This document shows positions 10,650 through 19,323 of a stretch of DNA of 20,356 nt, piece by piece. A model generated the notes under the pieces. That model was not told where the DNA came from. It did not search any database and was given only the letters and a program-made list of their open reading frames with translations. Within the stretch, counting starts at the first letter, position 1. Every line of letters begins with the position of its first letter. The translations under genes were made by a program, and so were the position numbers. This DNA is from Methanobacterium sp. (lineage in GTDB: Archaea; Methanobacteriota; Methanobacteria; Methanobacteriales; Methanobacteriaceae), in the NCBI GenBank assembly GCA_009712615.1, contig WASR01000227.1, positions 1-20,356 of the forward strand, in the 5' to 3' direction.

Positions 10650-11507
10650 TCACTCCAAAAATTTGGATAGCTGCACAGTGGATCGTCTTGGCTCCACACA
10701 ACAGCATGGACGCATAGACACTATTCTAACGCCACTCGCTCGTTGAGGTCCAACTTCGATAAAAGATCCCAGTGCAGTTACAGAACCGCCAATTCCAAGC
10801 GACCCTATATTTGTATCGTTCAATTTTCCAGTCATACAATTTTCCAATTCAGACTGGATATTAAGGTTACCGTAAGCCATAGCTTTCAGCATAAGCGATG
10901 AAGCTTCAAAATGAGTTCTTCCAATGCCAATTGCAGGAATACACGGTGTGCATCCTAACATTGCAATCTCTGATCTCAACCATGTTAATACTTCTAAAAA
11001 TACTTTTCTATGATCCCTCTTGTGGAAAACCTTATAAGTAAGCGCACGACTTTCTGGTCCTCCCCCAAGCATCAGCACATGAATTTTCACAACATCTTCA
11101 TCAATTCCCGTAACTGAAAATGATGGTGCTGGAAGCATTTCTGGCCGATTATAAAGTCCTTTGGATTGTTCAATTCTCTCTATTGAGTTTCCCTTGACAG
11201 CCATGGGTCTTGCTGGAAGTTCCTTCAAACCTGCTTCTATTCCCCTGTTTATATCATCAAAAAATCCAGGAGCCAAGTTAACTTCCCTACCAATTTCAAG
11301 AAGAACATGGGGGATACCAGTATCATCACACAGAGGAACTTTATTTGCACTTGCTATTTCTGCATTTTTTAAGAGTAATTCCAAAACCCATCGAGCATTG
11401 GGATTGGTTTCATTTTCAACAGCATTTCTGTAGGCTGTTAATTGATCTTCACGAAAATTTGTGCTTGCATCGATTACTGCATTTTTAACTAAATTTATGA
11501 GTTCCAT
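10650..11507 (-). CDS. Class I fumarate hydratase, alpha (N-terminal) subunit
   Basis: Two-subunit iron-sulfur fumarases interconvert malate and fumarate; related heterodimers act on tartrate. This is the alpha chain of 285 residues. Likely [4Fe-4S] cluster cysteines are Cys60 in PLCDDTG, Cys186 or Cys189 in MLGCTPC, and one of Cys268-270 in RPCCCVEPRRS. GIGIGRTHFEASS-type and GIGGSVTALG-type active-site segments are also present. An upstream in-frame start at 11577-11579 would overlap the preceding gene and add 24 residues. The ATG at 11505-11507 with CGGAG eight bases ahead is preferred and gives the family-like start. The beta subunit that completes the enzyme is not in this window. Reductive dicarboxylate metabolism toward 2-oxoglutarate is the expected pathway; a tartrate-like substrate is the alternative. 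Confidence 0.88.
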   Translation of the reverse strand: MELINLVKNAVIDASTNFREDQLTAYRNAVENETNPNARWVLELLLKNAEIASANKVPLCDDTGIPHVLLEIGREVNLAPGFFDDINRGIEAGLKELPARPMAVKGNSIERIEQSKGLYNRPEMLPAPSFSVTGIDEDVVKIHVLMLGGGPESRALTYKVFHKRDHRKVFLEVLTWLRSEIAMLGCTPCIPAIGIGRTHFEASSLMLKAMAYGNLNIQSELENCMTGKLNDTNIGSLGIGGSVTALGSFIEVGPQRASGVRIVSMRPCCCVEPRRSTVQLSKFLE

Positions 11508-11526
11508 TGAAAATCTCCGTGTTAAT

Positions 11527-12426
11527 TCATTTTTCTGGGATTGACATGTCTTCTGTCCCAGTTTCAGAAAGTTTTGCATCGGGGTAATATCTATCGATCA
11601 TACTTTGAACTAGATACACTTGTTTAATCCTTTCAGCAGCTTGACTTGCACTCGTATCCCATCCGTGGTGGGCTGCAACTGATCCTCCTGTTTTCAAATA
11701 AACCGGTGCTGCTGCCTTAATTATTTCAGGTGCTTCGTAGTGACGAATGAATCCTCCTGAAGATTTAGGATTTTCCATGTGTAGATCCAGGGAAATGTTG
11801 ATTGATCTTCTTATTTCTGCCATCATGGGTATCTGAAGATCCCTTACTGGATTGAATGAATCTGCTCCAATTAGTTCTAATAATTTGGCACTTGCAGGGT
11901 TACCATGTCCACAGTGTGCTGATACTTTGAAATGTAAGTTTTCAGGAAGTTCTCCCTTCTTACGCATCTCAGCCAACACCCATAAAAGACCTTCATCGTA
12001 CACAACTATGCCCCTAACACCCAGGGCTGCAGCTCGTTTAACGTCTTCCAAACCATAGAACAAATTTTTATATCCCCTCAATCTGTAACCAATTCTAGCA
12101 CCTTCGGGTGTGTTGGCTGATGCACTGGTATCGTAGGTGGCCCTGGGTCCCACACTCAAGAACAGTTCTACCTTTTCATCAACCGCGATGTTGACCATTT
12201 CTTCGATTTCAGCATCTGTTAAAAGCATTATCCCCTTGGTTTGAGTCACTCTGTGAATATTTACCCCGTAACTGTCCGTTGCTTCAAAAAGTGCAGCCAT
12301 TGCATTGGGATTTTGAATTCCTGGAACTTCAAAACGGTACTGGGCACCGTCAGGAAAACGTTTTTCAGATGGTTCATTATTTTGGTTTCCAATTCCTATT
12401 GAATTTAAAAATTTTTCAGTGTCCAT
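11527..12426 (-). CDS. Conserved TIM-barrel-like protein of unknown function (possibly peptidase U32-like)
   Basis: A 299-residue soluble protein that I cannot assign firmly. The alternation of strands and helices suggests a (beta/alpha)8 barrel: HRVTQTKGIMLL, VELFLSVGPRA, VRGIVVYDEGLLWVLAEM, FKVSAHCGHGNPASAKLLEL, ADSFNPVRDL, SISLDLHMENP-type and PVYLKTGG strands follow one another. Candidate active-site residues are in AHCGHGN (about residues 169-175), HMENPKSSGG (about 216-225) and AHHGWDTSAS (about 252-261), where His and Asp could bind metal or a carboxylate. Similarity to U32-type proteins is only a faint impression. The ATG has GGTGAT four bases upstream. It lies 19 bases before the fumarase subunit and 60 after the MmgE/PrpD gene, so a role in the same pathway is likely. 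Confidence 0.7.
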   Translation of the reverse strand: MDTEKFLNSIGIGNQNNEPSEKRFPDGAQYRFEVPGIQNPNAMAALFEATDSYGVNIHRVTQTKGIMLLTDAEIEEMVNIAVDEKVELFLSVGPRATYDTSASANTPEGARIGYRLRGYKNLFYGLEDVKRAAALGVRGIVVYDEGLLWVLAEMRKKGELPENLHFKVSAHCGHGNPASAKLLELIGADSFNPVRDLQIPMMAEIRRSINISLDLHMENPKSSGGFIRHYEAPEIIKAAAPVYLKTGGSVAAHHGWDTSASQAAERIKQVYLVQSMIDRYYPDAKLSETGTEDMSIPEK

Positions 12427-12445
12427 ATAATCACCAATTCGCTTG

Positions 12446-12460
12446 TAATATATTATTATA
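12446..12460 (-). promoter_or_regulatory. Weak internal promoter candidate before the TIM-barrel gene
   Basis: The 60-base gap between the MmgE/PrpD stop and the next ATG contains TATAATAATATATTA on the minus strand. It lies so close to the gene that a transcript from it would start within or just before the ribosome site. It may add transcription for the last three genes of the block or may be only AT-rich spacer. Confidence 0.2.
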
Positions 12461-12486
12461 AGAAATATGATGGTAAGAATTATTTC

Positions 12487-13821
12487 TTATTTAATATTAA
12501 GATTTAACATATCCATGAAATCAGATATGTAAATAGATTCAATTTGTTCGATTGTATTCATCAATTCCATTTCAACATTTGGATTTAGTTCTTGAAACTT
12601 TTGATTCAAGTCCTTCATATTCAGGGGATTTTCAGGTTCTCCACAGGGCAGATCTACCCTGCTGTTGTAGACTCCATTTTCAGTTTCAACACTGACTTCA
12701 GATGGTCTCATATATGGGTATGATCCATCCAATTTGGCATCTGTTTCAATAAATGTCTTTGAGGCCAGAGATCTCGTTAGGTCTGTGAGTCCCATATTTT
12801 CTGTGTTTGGTGCTCCTTCAATTAAACTGATTGACACTGCAAATGGAAGGCTCTGCCTTACATCCTCAACAGTTTCAGGATGGTAATTGTCATGTTCAGC
12901 AGCAATTTTATAAGTTCGGATATTTATTGAACGAATATTATCTGACTTCAAACCTTCTGTTTCCATTTCCGCCTTTATGATCAATGCTGCATCAATGGAT
13001 GAATGTAAATGTCTGCATAATGGATATCGCTTGAAGTAAACATCTAAAATATGATAGTTATACCTATCAATTTCTTCCCATCTGTTTTCGATGGTTGAAA
13101 TATTTGTATCAGAAACCATGGCATTATAAAAACCCTGTTTTCCATCAATTATTGATTTTGCCCCAGTAAATTCTTTTTCAGACAGTACTGCAGCGAGCAC
13201 TCCTGCATGTGCAGCTTTTCCTGCATGCAGATGTTTGCCCATGCTTCCTGCATGATCAGATTCTAATAAACCCGCCGCCTGAGTTCCTGCAAGTCCCAGT
13301 GCGTTGATAATTTTTTCTTCGTTAAGTTTCATGATTTTACAGGCAGCTGCAGCAGATCCCATTGTGCCGCAGGTTCCTGTGCTGTGAAAACCATTATTTC
13401 TGTGCATGGGATTTGAAAGTTTTCCCATTAGAATTGAAACTTGATAACCTGCAACAATGGCTTCTATCAGTTCCTTTCCTGTTTTTTTTTGAAAATCTGC
13501 AACTGCCAGTGCCGAAGGAATAACAGCACATCCCGGGTGAAGTTGAGCATACCTGTGCCCATCATCAAGATCAAGGCTGTGTGCAAAGACTCCATTACAA
13601 AAAGCTGCATCCATCACACTTAAACTGCCTAAACCAACTATTTTAGCCCCTTTATCAATGTTAAATATTTCCTTAACTATTTCTCCGCTTGGACTATTTG
13701 ATCCCCTCATTGCCACAGCTAAAAAATCTAAAAAACACGATTTTGCTTGCAATATGACTTCCATTGGAAGTTCATCATGCCTTATTTCAGTTATTATGCT
13801 GGCCAGATCTTCTGTTATCAT
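12487..13821 (-). CDS. MmgE/PrpD-family protein (2-methylcitrate dehydratase / cis-aconitate decarboxylase superfamily)
   Basis: This superfamily dehydrates, decarboxylates or epimerises polycarboxylic acids without a metal cluster. Family landmarks are AHSLDLDDGHRYAQLHPG (residues 80-97, conserved Asp84/Asp87 and His95), GFHSTGTCGTMGSAAAA (144-160), KHLHAGKAAHAG (196-207, Lys196) and KRYPLCRHLHSSIDA (264-278). The length of 444 is normal for the helical plus lid two-domain fold. Where many relatives have DDTH this protein has Asp-Asp-Gly-His, losing the Thr that corresponds to an active-site residue of cis-aconitate decarboxylase, so the substrate may differ. It is the first gene of the four-gene block. 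The ribosome site is weak (GAG nine bases before ATG). A 68-base gap separates it from tiaS upstream. The exact reaction is unknown. Confidence 0.88.
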   Translation of the reverse strand: MITEDLASIITEIRHDELPMEVILQAKSCFLDFLAVAMRGSNSPSGEIVKEIFNIDKGAKIVGLGSLSVMDAAFCNGVFAHSLDLDDGHRYAQLHPGCAVIPSALAVADFQKKTGKELIEAIVAGYQVSILMGKLSNPMHRNNGFHSTGTCGTMGSAAAACKIMKLNEEKIINALGLAGTQAAGLLESDHAGSMGKHLHAGKAAHAGVLAAVLSEKEFTGAKSIIDGKQGFYNAMVSDTNISTIENRWEEIDRYNYHILDVYFKRYPLCRHLHSSIDAALIIKAEMETEGLKSDNIRSINIRTYKIAAEHDNYHPETVEDVRQSLPFAVSISLIEGAPNTENMGLTDLTRSLASKTFIETDAKLDGSYPYMRPSEVSVETENGVYNSRVDLPCGEPENPLNMKDLNQKFQELNPNVEMELMNTIEQIESIYISDFMDMLNLNIK

Positions 13822-13889
13822 ATTTATGAACTCTAATTTATTTAGGATGATTTTTTAGTATGGTTTCAATGAGTACTTAACAGATAGCA

Positions 13890-15164
13890 TTAAAGTCCAC
13901 TCCTAACCAAAGGTTTGCTTAAATGTCTTCTTGCAGAGGGCGGAGTTTCATAAAATCCTTTTTCTATATTTCTTGGCAATTCTATCCCTACTTTTTCGAC
14001 ATTCCTTTCTATTTTACCACAGCTCGGACATTTGAATCCCTTGTTTTTTCCAGCTGACTTCATTCTTTTTCCACAGCTACACATTGGATTAACAAATTTT
14101 TCTAACTTAGCCAGTTTCTTTAGCTGGAATTTTTCTATGTTAAGGGTGCCTTGATTGGTTATTCCATCTCCCACTCCCCCATAGACTTCCAACATGTCTC
14201 CGGGTTCTAGTTCCCTGACAAAATTTCTGAACTGTTTGGTTGGTTCGTAGGCTGCACATTCAATGTTTCCAGATTCATCTTCTAATCTGAAGATGAGATG
14301 TCCTCCATCTATAACATGTGGTTTATCCATTACCCTGCCATTTACAATGTAACATTTAAACTTCTCCATGTCTGAAATACTGTCTATGGGCTGGAGGTGC
14401 ATGTCTGTATGTTGATTTGTTAAAAAAATGCAGTGCCTTTCAACAGGTTCCATGACACGAACCATTGTTCTGGCCTGTTCAAGCACATCGGGATCCTCAG
14501 CTCTTATCCCATAAAGTACTGGGCATGGAGTGTGGGGTTCTATTGCAATGTATCCATGGTCCAGATTGTCAAATGTTGATGGATATGTTTTTTTATCCAT
14601 TTTAACCACAGATTCATGGTCAATCTTCCTTTTAGTACCATAATTTTCTGGAGTTCTGTATGTCAGGAGTTCAAATGTTTGATCTTTTAGTTTGCACCCT
14701 ATTGCTGCCAAAGCCCCTATTATTCCCCTGCCATTTTTAAATTTGTAATAATCAGCCCCAATCTTTTTTAAAATGGATTCAGTTTCGTTTATTGAAACTA
14801 TGTCCCTTATTGCCCTATTGGCAAATTCTTCAAGTTCTGGTGTAATATCATTTTGGTAAAAAACAACCCCAGGGTTGGTTTTTTCATCTTGAAACTCTGA
14901 TAATGCCTGAACATTTTCTAGAACCAATTTTTTTACTTCTTCAACTTCTTTTTCATTTTTTAGTATTAATTTGAAGGATAATGCACCGTTTCCTCTGGTT
15001 TTAAATCTTGCGAATGGATTAAGTCTTATGAGTCTTGGATACCCTGAAATATTAAAACCGTAATCTTTAAGTTTGGAGATTATAACACAAGTTATATAGG
15101 TGGTACACATTCCAGAACTGGAATCAGTGTCATCGATTCCAACGTATAATAATATATTGTTCAT
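13890..15164 (-). CDS. tiaS: tRNA(Ile2) 2-agmatinylcytidine synthetase TiaS
   Basis: TiaS uses ATP and agmatine to convert the wobble cytidine of tRNA(Ile2) to agmatidine, so that the CAU anticodon reads AUA; it is essential in most archaea. The sequence carries the N-terminal GIDDTDSSSGM motif (residues 9-19), the archaeal kinase-like domain with NGRGIIGALAAIG (144-156), and an OB fold (about 270-350, beginning KCYIVNGRVMDKPHVI). A C-terminal zinc ribbon has Cys362, Cys364, Cys379 and Cys382. The 424-residue length matches the family. The ATG has GGTGA six bases upstream, from a palindrome shared with the divergent regulator gene. With only 20 bases between the two starts, its promoter must lie inside the neighbouring coding sequence. 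Confidence 0.95.
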   Translation of the reverse strand: MNNILLYVGIDDTDSSSGMCTTYITCVIISKLKDYGFNISGYPRLIRLNPFARFKTRGNGALSFKLILKNEKEVEEVKKLVLENVQALSEFQDEKTNPGVVFYQNDITPELEEFANRAIRDIVSINETESILKKIGADYYKFKNGRGIIGALAAIGCKLKDQTFELLTYRTPENYGTKRKIDHESVVKMDKKTYPSTFDNLDHGYIAIEPHTPCPVLYGIRAEDPDVLEQARTMVRVMEPVERHCIFLTNQHTDMHLQPIDSISDMEKFKCYIVNGRVMDKPHVIDGGHLIFRLEDESGNIECAAYEPTKQFRNFVRELEPGDMLEVYGGVGDGITNQGTLNIEKFQLKKLAKLEKFVNPMCSCGKRMKSAGKNKGFKCPSCGKIERNVEKVGIELPRNIEKGFYETPPSARRHLSKPLVRSGL

Positions 15165-15170
15165 ATTTTT

Positions 15171-15180
15171 TCACCGGTGA
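15171..15180. promoter_or_regulatory. Palindromic Shine-Dalgarno site serving two divergent genes
   Basis: TCACCGGTGA is a perfect 10-base palindrome. On the minus strand its GGTGA half stands six bases before the tiaS ATG (15164); on the plus strand the same half stands four bases before the regulator ATG (15185). Both halves match the 3' end of archaeal 16S rRNA. The site could in addition be an operator for the neighbouring helix-turn-helix protein, which is inference only. Confidence 0.75.
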
Positions 15181-15184
15181 TTAA

Positions 15185-16186
<1,002 letters not shown>

Positions 16187-16214
16187 AAACCCAACCTAAT
16201 GGTTAGAAAATAAA

Positions 16215-16233
16215 TTTTTTTGTACATTTTTTT
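16215..16233 (+). terminator. U-rich terminator after the regulator gene
   Basis: Two T7 runs (16215-16221 and 16227-16233) begin about 29 bases after the stop codon. This is a typical archaeal oligo-U termination site without a strong hairpin. The rest of the 106-base convergent gap shows nothing else. Confidence 0.55.
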
Positions 16234-16280
16234 AAAATTAACTAAGTTCCGCCCAACTCTTTGTTCAACGACTAGCTTTT

Positions 16281-16287
16281 AAAAAAA
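16281..16287 (-). terminator. U-rich terminator after the TIM-barrel-like gene
   Basis: An A7 run reads as T7 on the minus strand, six bases after the stop codon of the gene ending at 16293. Confidence 0.5.
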
Positions 16288-16292
16288 TAGAA

Positions 16293-17042
16293 TTAGAGAG
16301 ATTTGAGTAAACTGAATGTTTCTTGTGCTTCGTCCACTGAAGCAATCCCCAGTACCACCATATCTGCAAAAGAAACAGTTTTTAAGTAATCAAACGCATC
16401 ATCTGGCTTTAAAACACCTGCAGCCAGAACATTTCTAACCATGATTATTTTGTTTAGTTCTTCCATCATATTGTCCAGATTGGTTCTAACTCCCTTGTCA
16501 TACACATCACAGTCCATGAGATATCCGAGTTTGTTCACTGGAACACTGTAAATATCAAACAGATCCAAGATATCAGATTCCAGTAGGCTTGATGTGGTTT
16601 TGAAGGGACTGTGGGTTACGAGTCCAGGGATCGCCCCAATTTCTTTTATCTTCAAAAGCTTTTCTTCTAAAACATCCCAATTTGCAGAGTCTGTTATGGT
16701 TCCATGTATCATCACTGAAACTGCACCCATATCAGAAAACAATTCAATGTCTTCAGCTTCAGTTTCTGGCATCAATGTGCCCACAATATCCATATTTATG
16801 CCGATATCACCCGCAAGTTTCATTGCTTCAATAACAGGAGGTTCTGGCATTATCTGAATCCCATTAACTCCCATATCATGGGATTTTTGGATTATTTTCA
16901 AGATGTTTTCTGGATTGTTGTAGAGATCAAGCTGGTATAACCTTGCCCTGTGTCCAAATTGAGGAGCTGCTACGAATGGAGAAGATCCAAGGAAAGTTCT
17001 TGGAATATTCCTGTTTGATACTTTGATATTGCCTTCAAACAT
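16293..17042 (-). CDS. Conserved archaeal TIM-barrel-like protein, unknown function
   Basis: A 249-residue soluble protein whose strands and helices alternate as in a (beta/alpha)8 barrel: RTFLGSSPF, GVNGIQIMPEPP, INMDIVGTLMP, AVSVMIHGTI, AIPGLVTHSP, IYSVPVNKLGYLMD, NVLAAGVLKPDDA and ADMVVLGIAS. The last segments, with a Gly-rich strand end followed by a helix, look like a phosphate- or cofactor-binding rim. Acidic and His residues at strand ends (Glu in IMPEPP, His in MIHGT and VTHSP) are candidate catalytic groups. I do not recognise a named family. It starts four bases after the YbjQ-family gene with GGTGG upstream, so the two genes are probably co-transcribed from the promoter near 17451. 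Confidence 0.8.
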   Translation of the reverse strand: MFEGNIKVSNRNIPRTFLGSSPFVAAPQFGHRARLYQLDLYNNPENILKIIQKSHDMGVNGIQIMPEPPVIEAMKLAGDIGINMDIVGTLMPETEAEDIELFSDMGAVSVMIHGTITDSANWDVLEEKLLKIKEIGAIPGLVTHSPFKTTSSLLESDILDLFDIYSVPVNKLGYLMDCDVYDKGVRTNLDNMMEELNKIIMVRNVLAAGVLKPDDAFDYLKTVSFADMVVLGIASVDEAQETFSLLKSL

Positions 17043-17046
17043 CTAT

Positions 17047-17388
17047 TTATTCCACCGGCTGAGCAACAACTGCAGTTCCATAGGCTAATATTTCTTGCAT
17101 TATGTCAGAAATTGCATCAGAATCAAAACGTGCACTTATAATTGCATTCGCACCCATTTCCCGAGCATGATCAATACATCGTTCAAGAGCTTCATTCCTT
17201 GATTGTTGCATCATTTGAACGTATTCTTTTATTTCTCCACCAAACATGGAACGGATGCCTGCACCTAACTGCCCTCCAACACCCCTACTTCGAACAGTCA
17301 GGCCGTATACAAACCCCTTTGTTTCTAAAATTTCATATCCTGGCACATAATTTGAGCTAACTATTATGAATTCATCGACAGAAACCAT
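17047..17388 (-). CDS. YbjQ/UPF0145 family protein (putative heavy-metal-binding domain)
   Basis: A 113-residue protein of the YbjQ (UPF0145) family, which forms pentameric beta-rich rings and is annotated as possibly metal-binding without a proven function. Diagnostic segments are VSSNYVPGYEILETKGFVYG (residues 10-29), a Gly-rich link with GGQLGAGIRSMFGGEIKEY, the helix ARNEAL-type QQSRNEALERCIDHAREMGANAI-like region (about 61-83) and the final strand YGTAVVA. It lacks a signal peptide and only one Cys is present. The ATG has a strong GGAGG seven bases upstream. It is the first of a two-gene operon and divergent from serA. Confidence 0.9.
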   Translation of the reverse strand: MVSVDEFIIVSSNYVPGYEILETKGFVYGLTVRSRGVGGQLGAGIRSMFGGEIKEYVQMMQQSRNEALERCIDHAREMGANAIISARFDSDAISDIMQEILAYGTAVVAQPVE

Positions 17389-17450
17389 TCCTAAACCTCC
17401 GTTTAAACCATTTCATGTTTATTAATTCTACTATTAAATTTTCCTTGGAT

Positions 17451-17466
17451 CGATATATCTTTTTCC
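17451..17466 (-). promoter_or_regulatory. Candidate promoter (BRE/TATA) of the YbjQ operon
   Basis: On the minus strand AAAAA is followed by GATATATC. A start about 25 bases on, near 17430, would give a leader of about 40 bases ending in the GGAGG ribosome site. An 8-base palindrome GTTTAAAC at 17401-17408 lies in that leader. The remaining 287-base divergent gap (17389-17675) is AT-rich and shows no gene or RNA structure I can recognise. Confidence 0.45.
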
Positions 17467-17614
17467 AAAACTAACTCAAGTAATGATTTGGGTTATGTGA
17501 ATTATTTATTAAATGGAAGTTCCATAACTAATTTTTAATTCGAATGTAGATGTTGGATTTGTATATAATTAATATATGAAGAAATTATGAATGGAGTTTA
17601 TAAATGCAAGTTCT

Positions 17615-17622
17615 CATATAAA
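17615..17622 (+). promoter_or_regulatory. Candidate promoter (TATA) of serA
   Basis: CATATAAA lies about 60 bases ahead of the serA ATG. A transcription start near 17645 would leave a 30-base leader with the GGTGA site at 17668-17672. A similar element, GTTTATAAA at 17597-17604, is an alternative and could serve as a second start. No serine-responsive element is evident. Confidence 0.4.
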
Positions 17623-17675
17623 TTTAAACTCATCAGATTCATAGATAATATTATGAGATAACTCAGGGTGAAAAT

Positions 17676-19253
17676 ATGGATAAAAAAGTACTTATCGCTG
17701 ATCAAATAAACGAAAAGGGAATAGATGAATTAAAGGATGTTGCTGAGGTTGTAAGCAACTTCACAATTTCAAAAGAGGAACTGGTAAAAGAAATAGCAGA
17801 TTATGATGCCATAATTGTAAGAAGCAGAACTAAGGTCACGAGAGAAGTGATTGAAGCTGCAGATAAATTAAAAATAATTGCTAGAGCCGGTGTGGGGGTG
17901 GACAACGTTGATGTCCAGGCAGCTACAGAGCGCGGTATTATGGTGATAAATGCACCAGAATCAACTTCAATCACAGTTGCAGAGCATACTATGGGACTAA
18001 TACTTTCACTTTCACGTAAAATATCAATAGCAGACAGCTCAGTGAAAGAGGGTAAATGGGAAAAGAGTAGATTCATGGGAATAGAGCTGAATGGAAAAAC
18101 TCTCGGTGTTATTGGTATGGGTAGAATTGGAAGTCAAGTAGTTACCCGTTCAAAGGCTTTTGGAATGGAAACAATTGTATATGATCCATACATCACTGAA
18201 AAATCAGCATCCGAACTTGGAGTTACTGTAGTGGATCTGGAAACTCTCCTAAAAGAGTCAGATGTAATGACAATACACGTGCCTTTAACTCCTGAAACAA
18301 AACACCTAATATCAAAGCCACAGTTTGATATCATGAAGGAAAATGCCATAATCATAAACTGTGCAAGGGGCGGTATCATCAATGAAGAAGATCTCTTCGA
18401 AGCCCTTTCAAACAACAGAATTAGAGGTGCTGGTTTAGATGTATATGAAGTTGAACCGCCAGAAAACAGTCCATTATTCACCCTTGACAACGTGGTTTTA
18501 ACTCCACACATTGCAGCTTCAACCTCCGAGGCACAAAGGGACGCAGCTATAATAGTGGCTAATGAGATTAAAAAGGTTTTCCAGGGTGGGTCTCCAAAGA
18601 ACGTTTTGAACATGCCTGTACTGGATCCTGAAACATTTTCTCTGGTTAAACCATACTTCGGACTCATAGAAAAAATTGGAAAATTCATGATCCAAACTGC
18701 AAAGGGAAATATCAAGGAGATCGATGTGACTTACTGTGGTGATCTATCAGAACTTACGAAGCATGACATATTAACACGCATGATACTTCAGGAAGTGTTA
18801 AACCCAATATTAACAGAACCTGTGAACCTTGTAAATGCAACATCAGTTGCTGAAAAAAGGGGAATAATTGTAACAGAAGGTAAGAGATGTGATGCTAAGG
18901 GTTACAAAAATTTGATCAAAGTGGAAATGAAATCTGATTTCAACGATGTCAGTGTTGAAGGGATTATGGTTGATGAACCTAAAATAATCATGATAAACGG
19001 ATACCAAGTAGACGTTGAAACTGAAGGTACCATGTTGATCTCAAAGTACAAAGATAAACCTGGAGTAATAGGTGCCATAGGAACTAAAATTGGTAAACAC
19101 AACATAAACATAGCAAAAATGCAGGTTGGAAGAAAAGAACTTGGTGGAGAAGCTGTTATGGTTTTAAAGGTTGATCAACAGGTTCCTTCAAATGTGATTG
19201 AGGAACTTAAACAGCTTGAAGATGTTAATGATGCTGTTGCAGTGAATCTTTAA
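17676..19253 (+). CDS. serA: D-3-phosphoglycerate dehydrogenase, long form with ACT domain
   Basis: This enzyme oxidises 3-phosphoglycerate to 3-phosphohydroxypyruvate with NAD+, the first step of serine synthesis in the cytoplasm. The nucleotide-binding motif GMGRIG is at residues 147-152, with Asp170 at the end of the next strand (NAD rather than NADP). The catalytic set is Arg231 in CARGG, Glu260 in YEVEPP and His278 in TPHIAAS. Residues from about 320 to 448 form the intervening allosteric substrate-binding domain. An ACT domain follows (about 453-525, containing [17 protein letters not shown]), which usually senses serine. The 525-residue length is that of the long form. The ATG has GGTGA three bases upstream. 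The gene stands alone with its own promoter candidate and converges with the JAMM gene. Confidence 0.97.
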   Translation: MDKKVLIADQINEKGIDELKDVAEVVSNFTISKEELVKEIADYDAIIVRSRTKVTREVIEAADKLKIIARAGVGVDNVDVQAATERGIMVINAPESTSITVAEHTMGLILSLSRKISIADSSVKEGKWEKSRFMGIELNGKTLGVIGMGRIGSQVVTRSKAFGMETIVYDPYITEKSASELGVTVVDLETLLKESDVMTIHVPLTPETKHLISKPQFDIMKENAIIINCARGGIINEEDLFEALSNNRIRGAGLDVYEVEPPENSPLFTLDNVVLTPHIAASTSEAQRDAAIIVANEIKKVFQGGSPKNVLNMPVLDPETFSLVKPYFGLIEKIGKFMIQTAKGNIKEIDVTYCGDLSELTKHDILTRMILQEVLNPILTEPVNLVNATSVAEKRGIIVTEGKRCDAKGYKNLIKVEMKSDFNDVSVEGIMVDEPKIIMINGYQVDVETEGTMLISKYKDKPGVIGAIGTKIGKHNINIAKMQVGRKELGGEAVMVLKVDQQVPSNVIEELKQLEDVNDAVAVNL

Positions 19254-19257
19254 ATCC

Positions 19258-19309
19258 AAAAAAATTAATTTTTCCAGGTTTAACCTGGATACTTTTCATT
19301 ATATTTTTT
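19258..19309. terminator. Bidirectional terminator between serA and the JAMM gene
   Basis: A hairpin CCAGGT-TTA-ACCTGG at 19274-19288 is flanked by an A7 run on its left (T7 on the minus strand, 19258-19264) and by T-rich sequence including a T6 on its right (about 19304-19309). Each convergent transcript would therefore end with a hairpin followed by U-rich RNA. The gap of 70 bases holds nothing else. Confidence 0.55.
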
Positions 19310-19323
19310 GATGCTTATTTTTT

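Noticed and set aside
11508..11579. N-terminal extension of the fumarase alpha subunit from the upstream start
   Set aside because: It would overlap the preceding gene by 53 bases and adds sequence unlike the family, whereas the ATG at 11505-11507 has a good ribosome site.
17401..17408. 8-base palindrome GTTTAAAC before the YbjQ gene as an operator
   Set aside because: Such AT-rich palindromes are expected by chance in intergenic DNA of this composition, and no second copy or matching regulator was seen.
17389..17675. Possible riboswitch or small RNA in the serA/YbjQ gap
   Set aside because: The stretch is AT-rich with no stable helices or conserved core that I can identify; promoter elements explain what is visible.
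18134..18715. 193-codon open frame on the minus strand inside serA
   Set aside because: serA is complete with all catalytic residues in the other strand; the opposing frame has no start signal and looks like a shadow.
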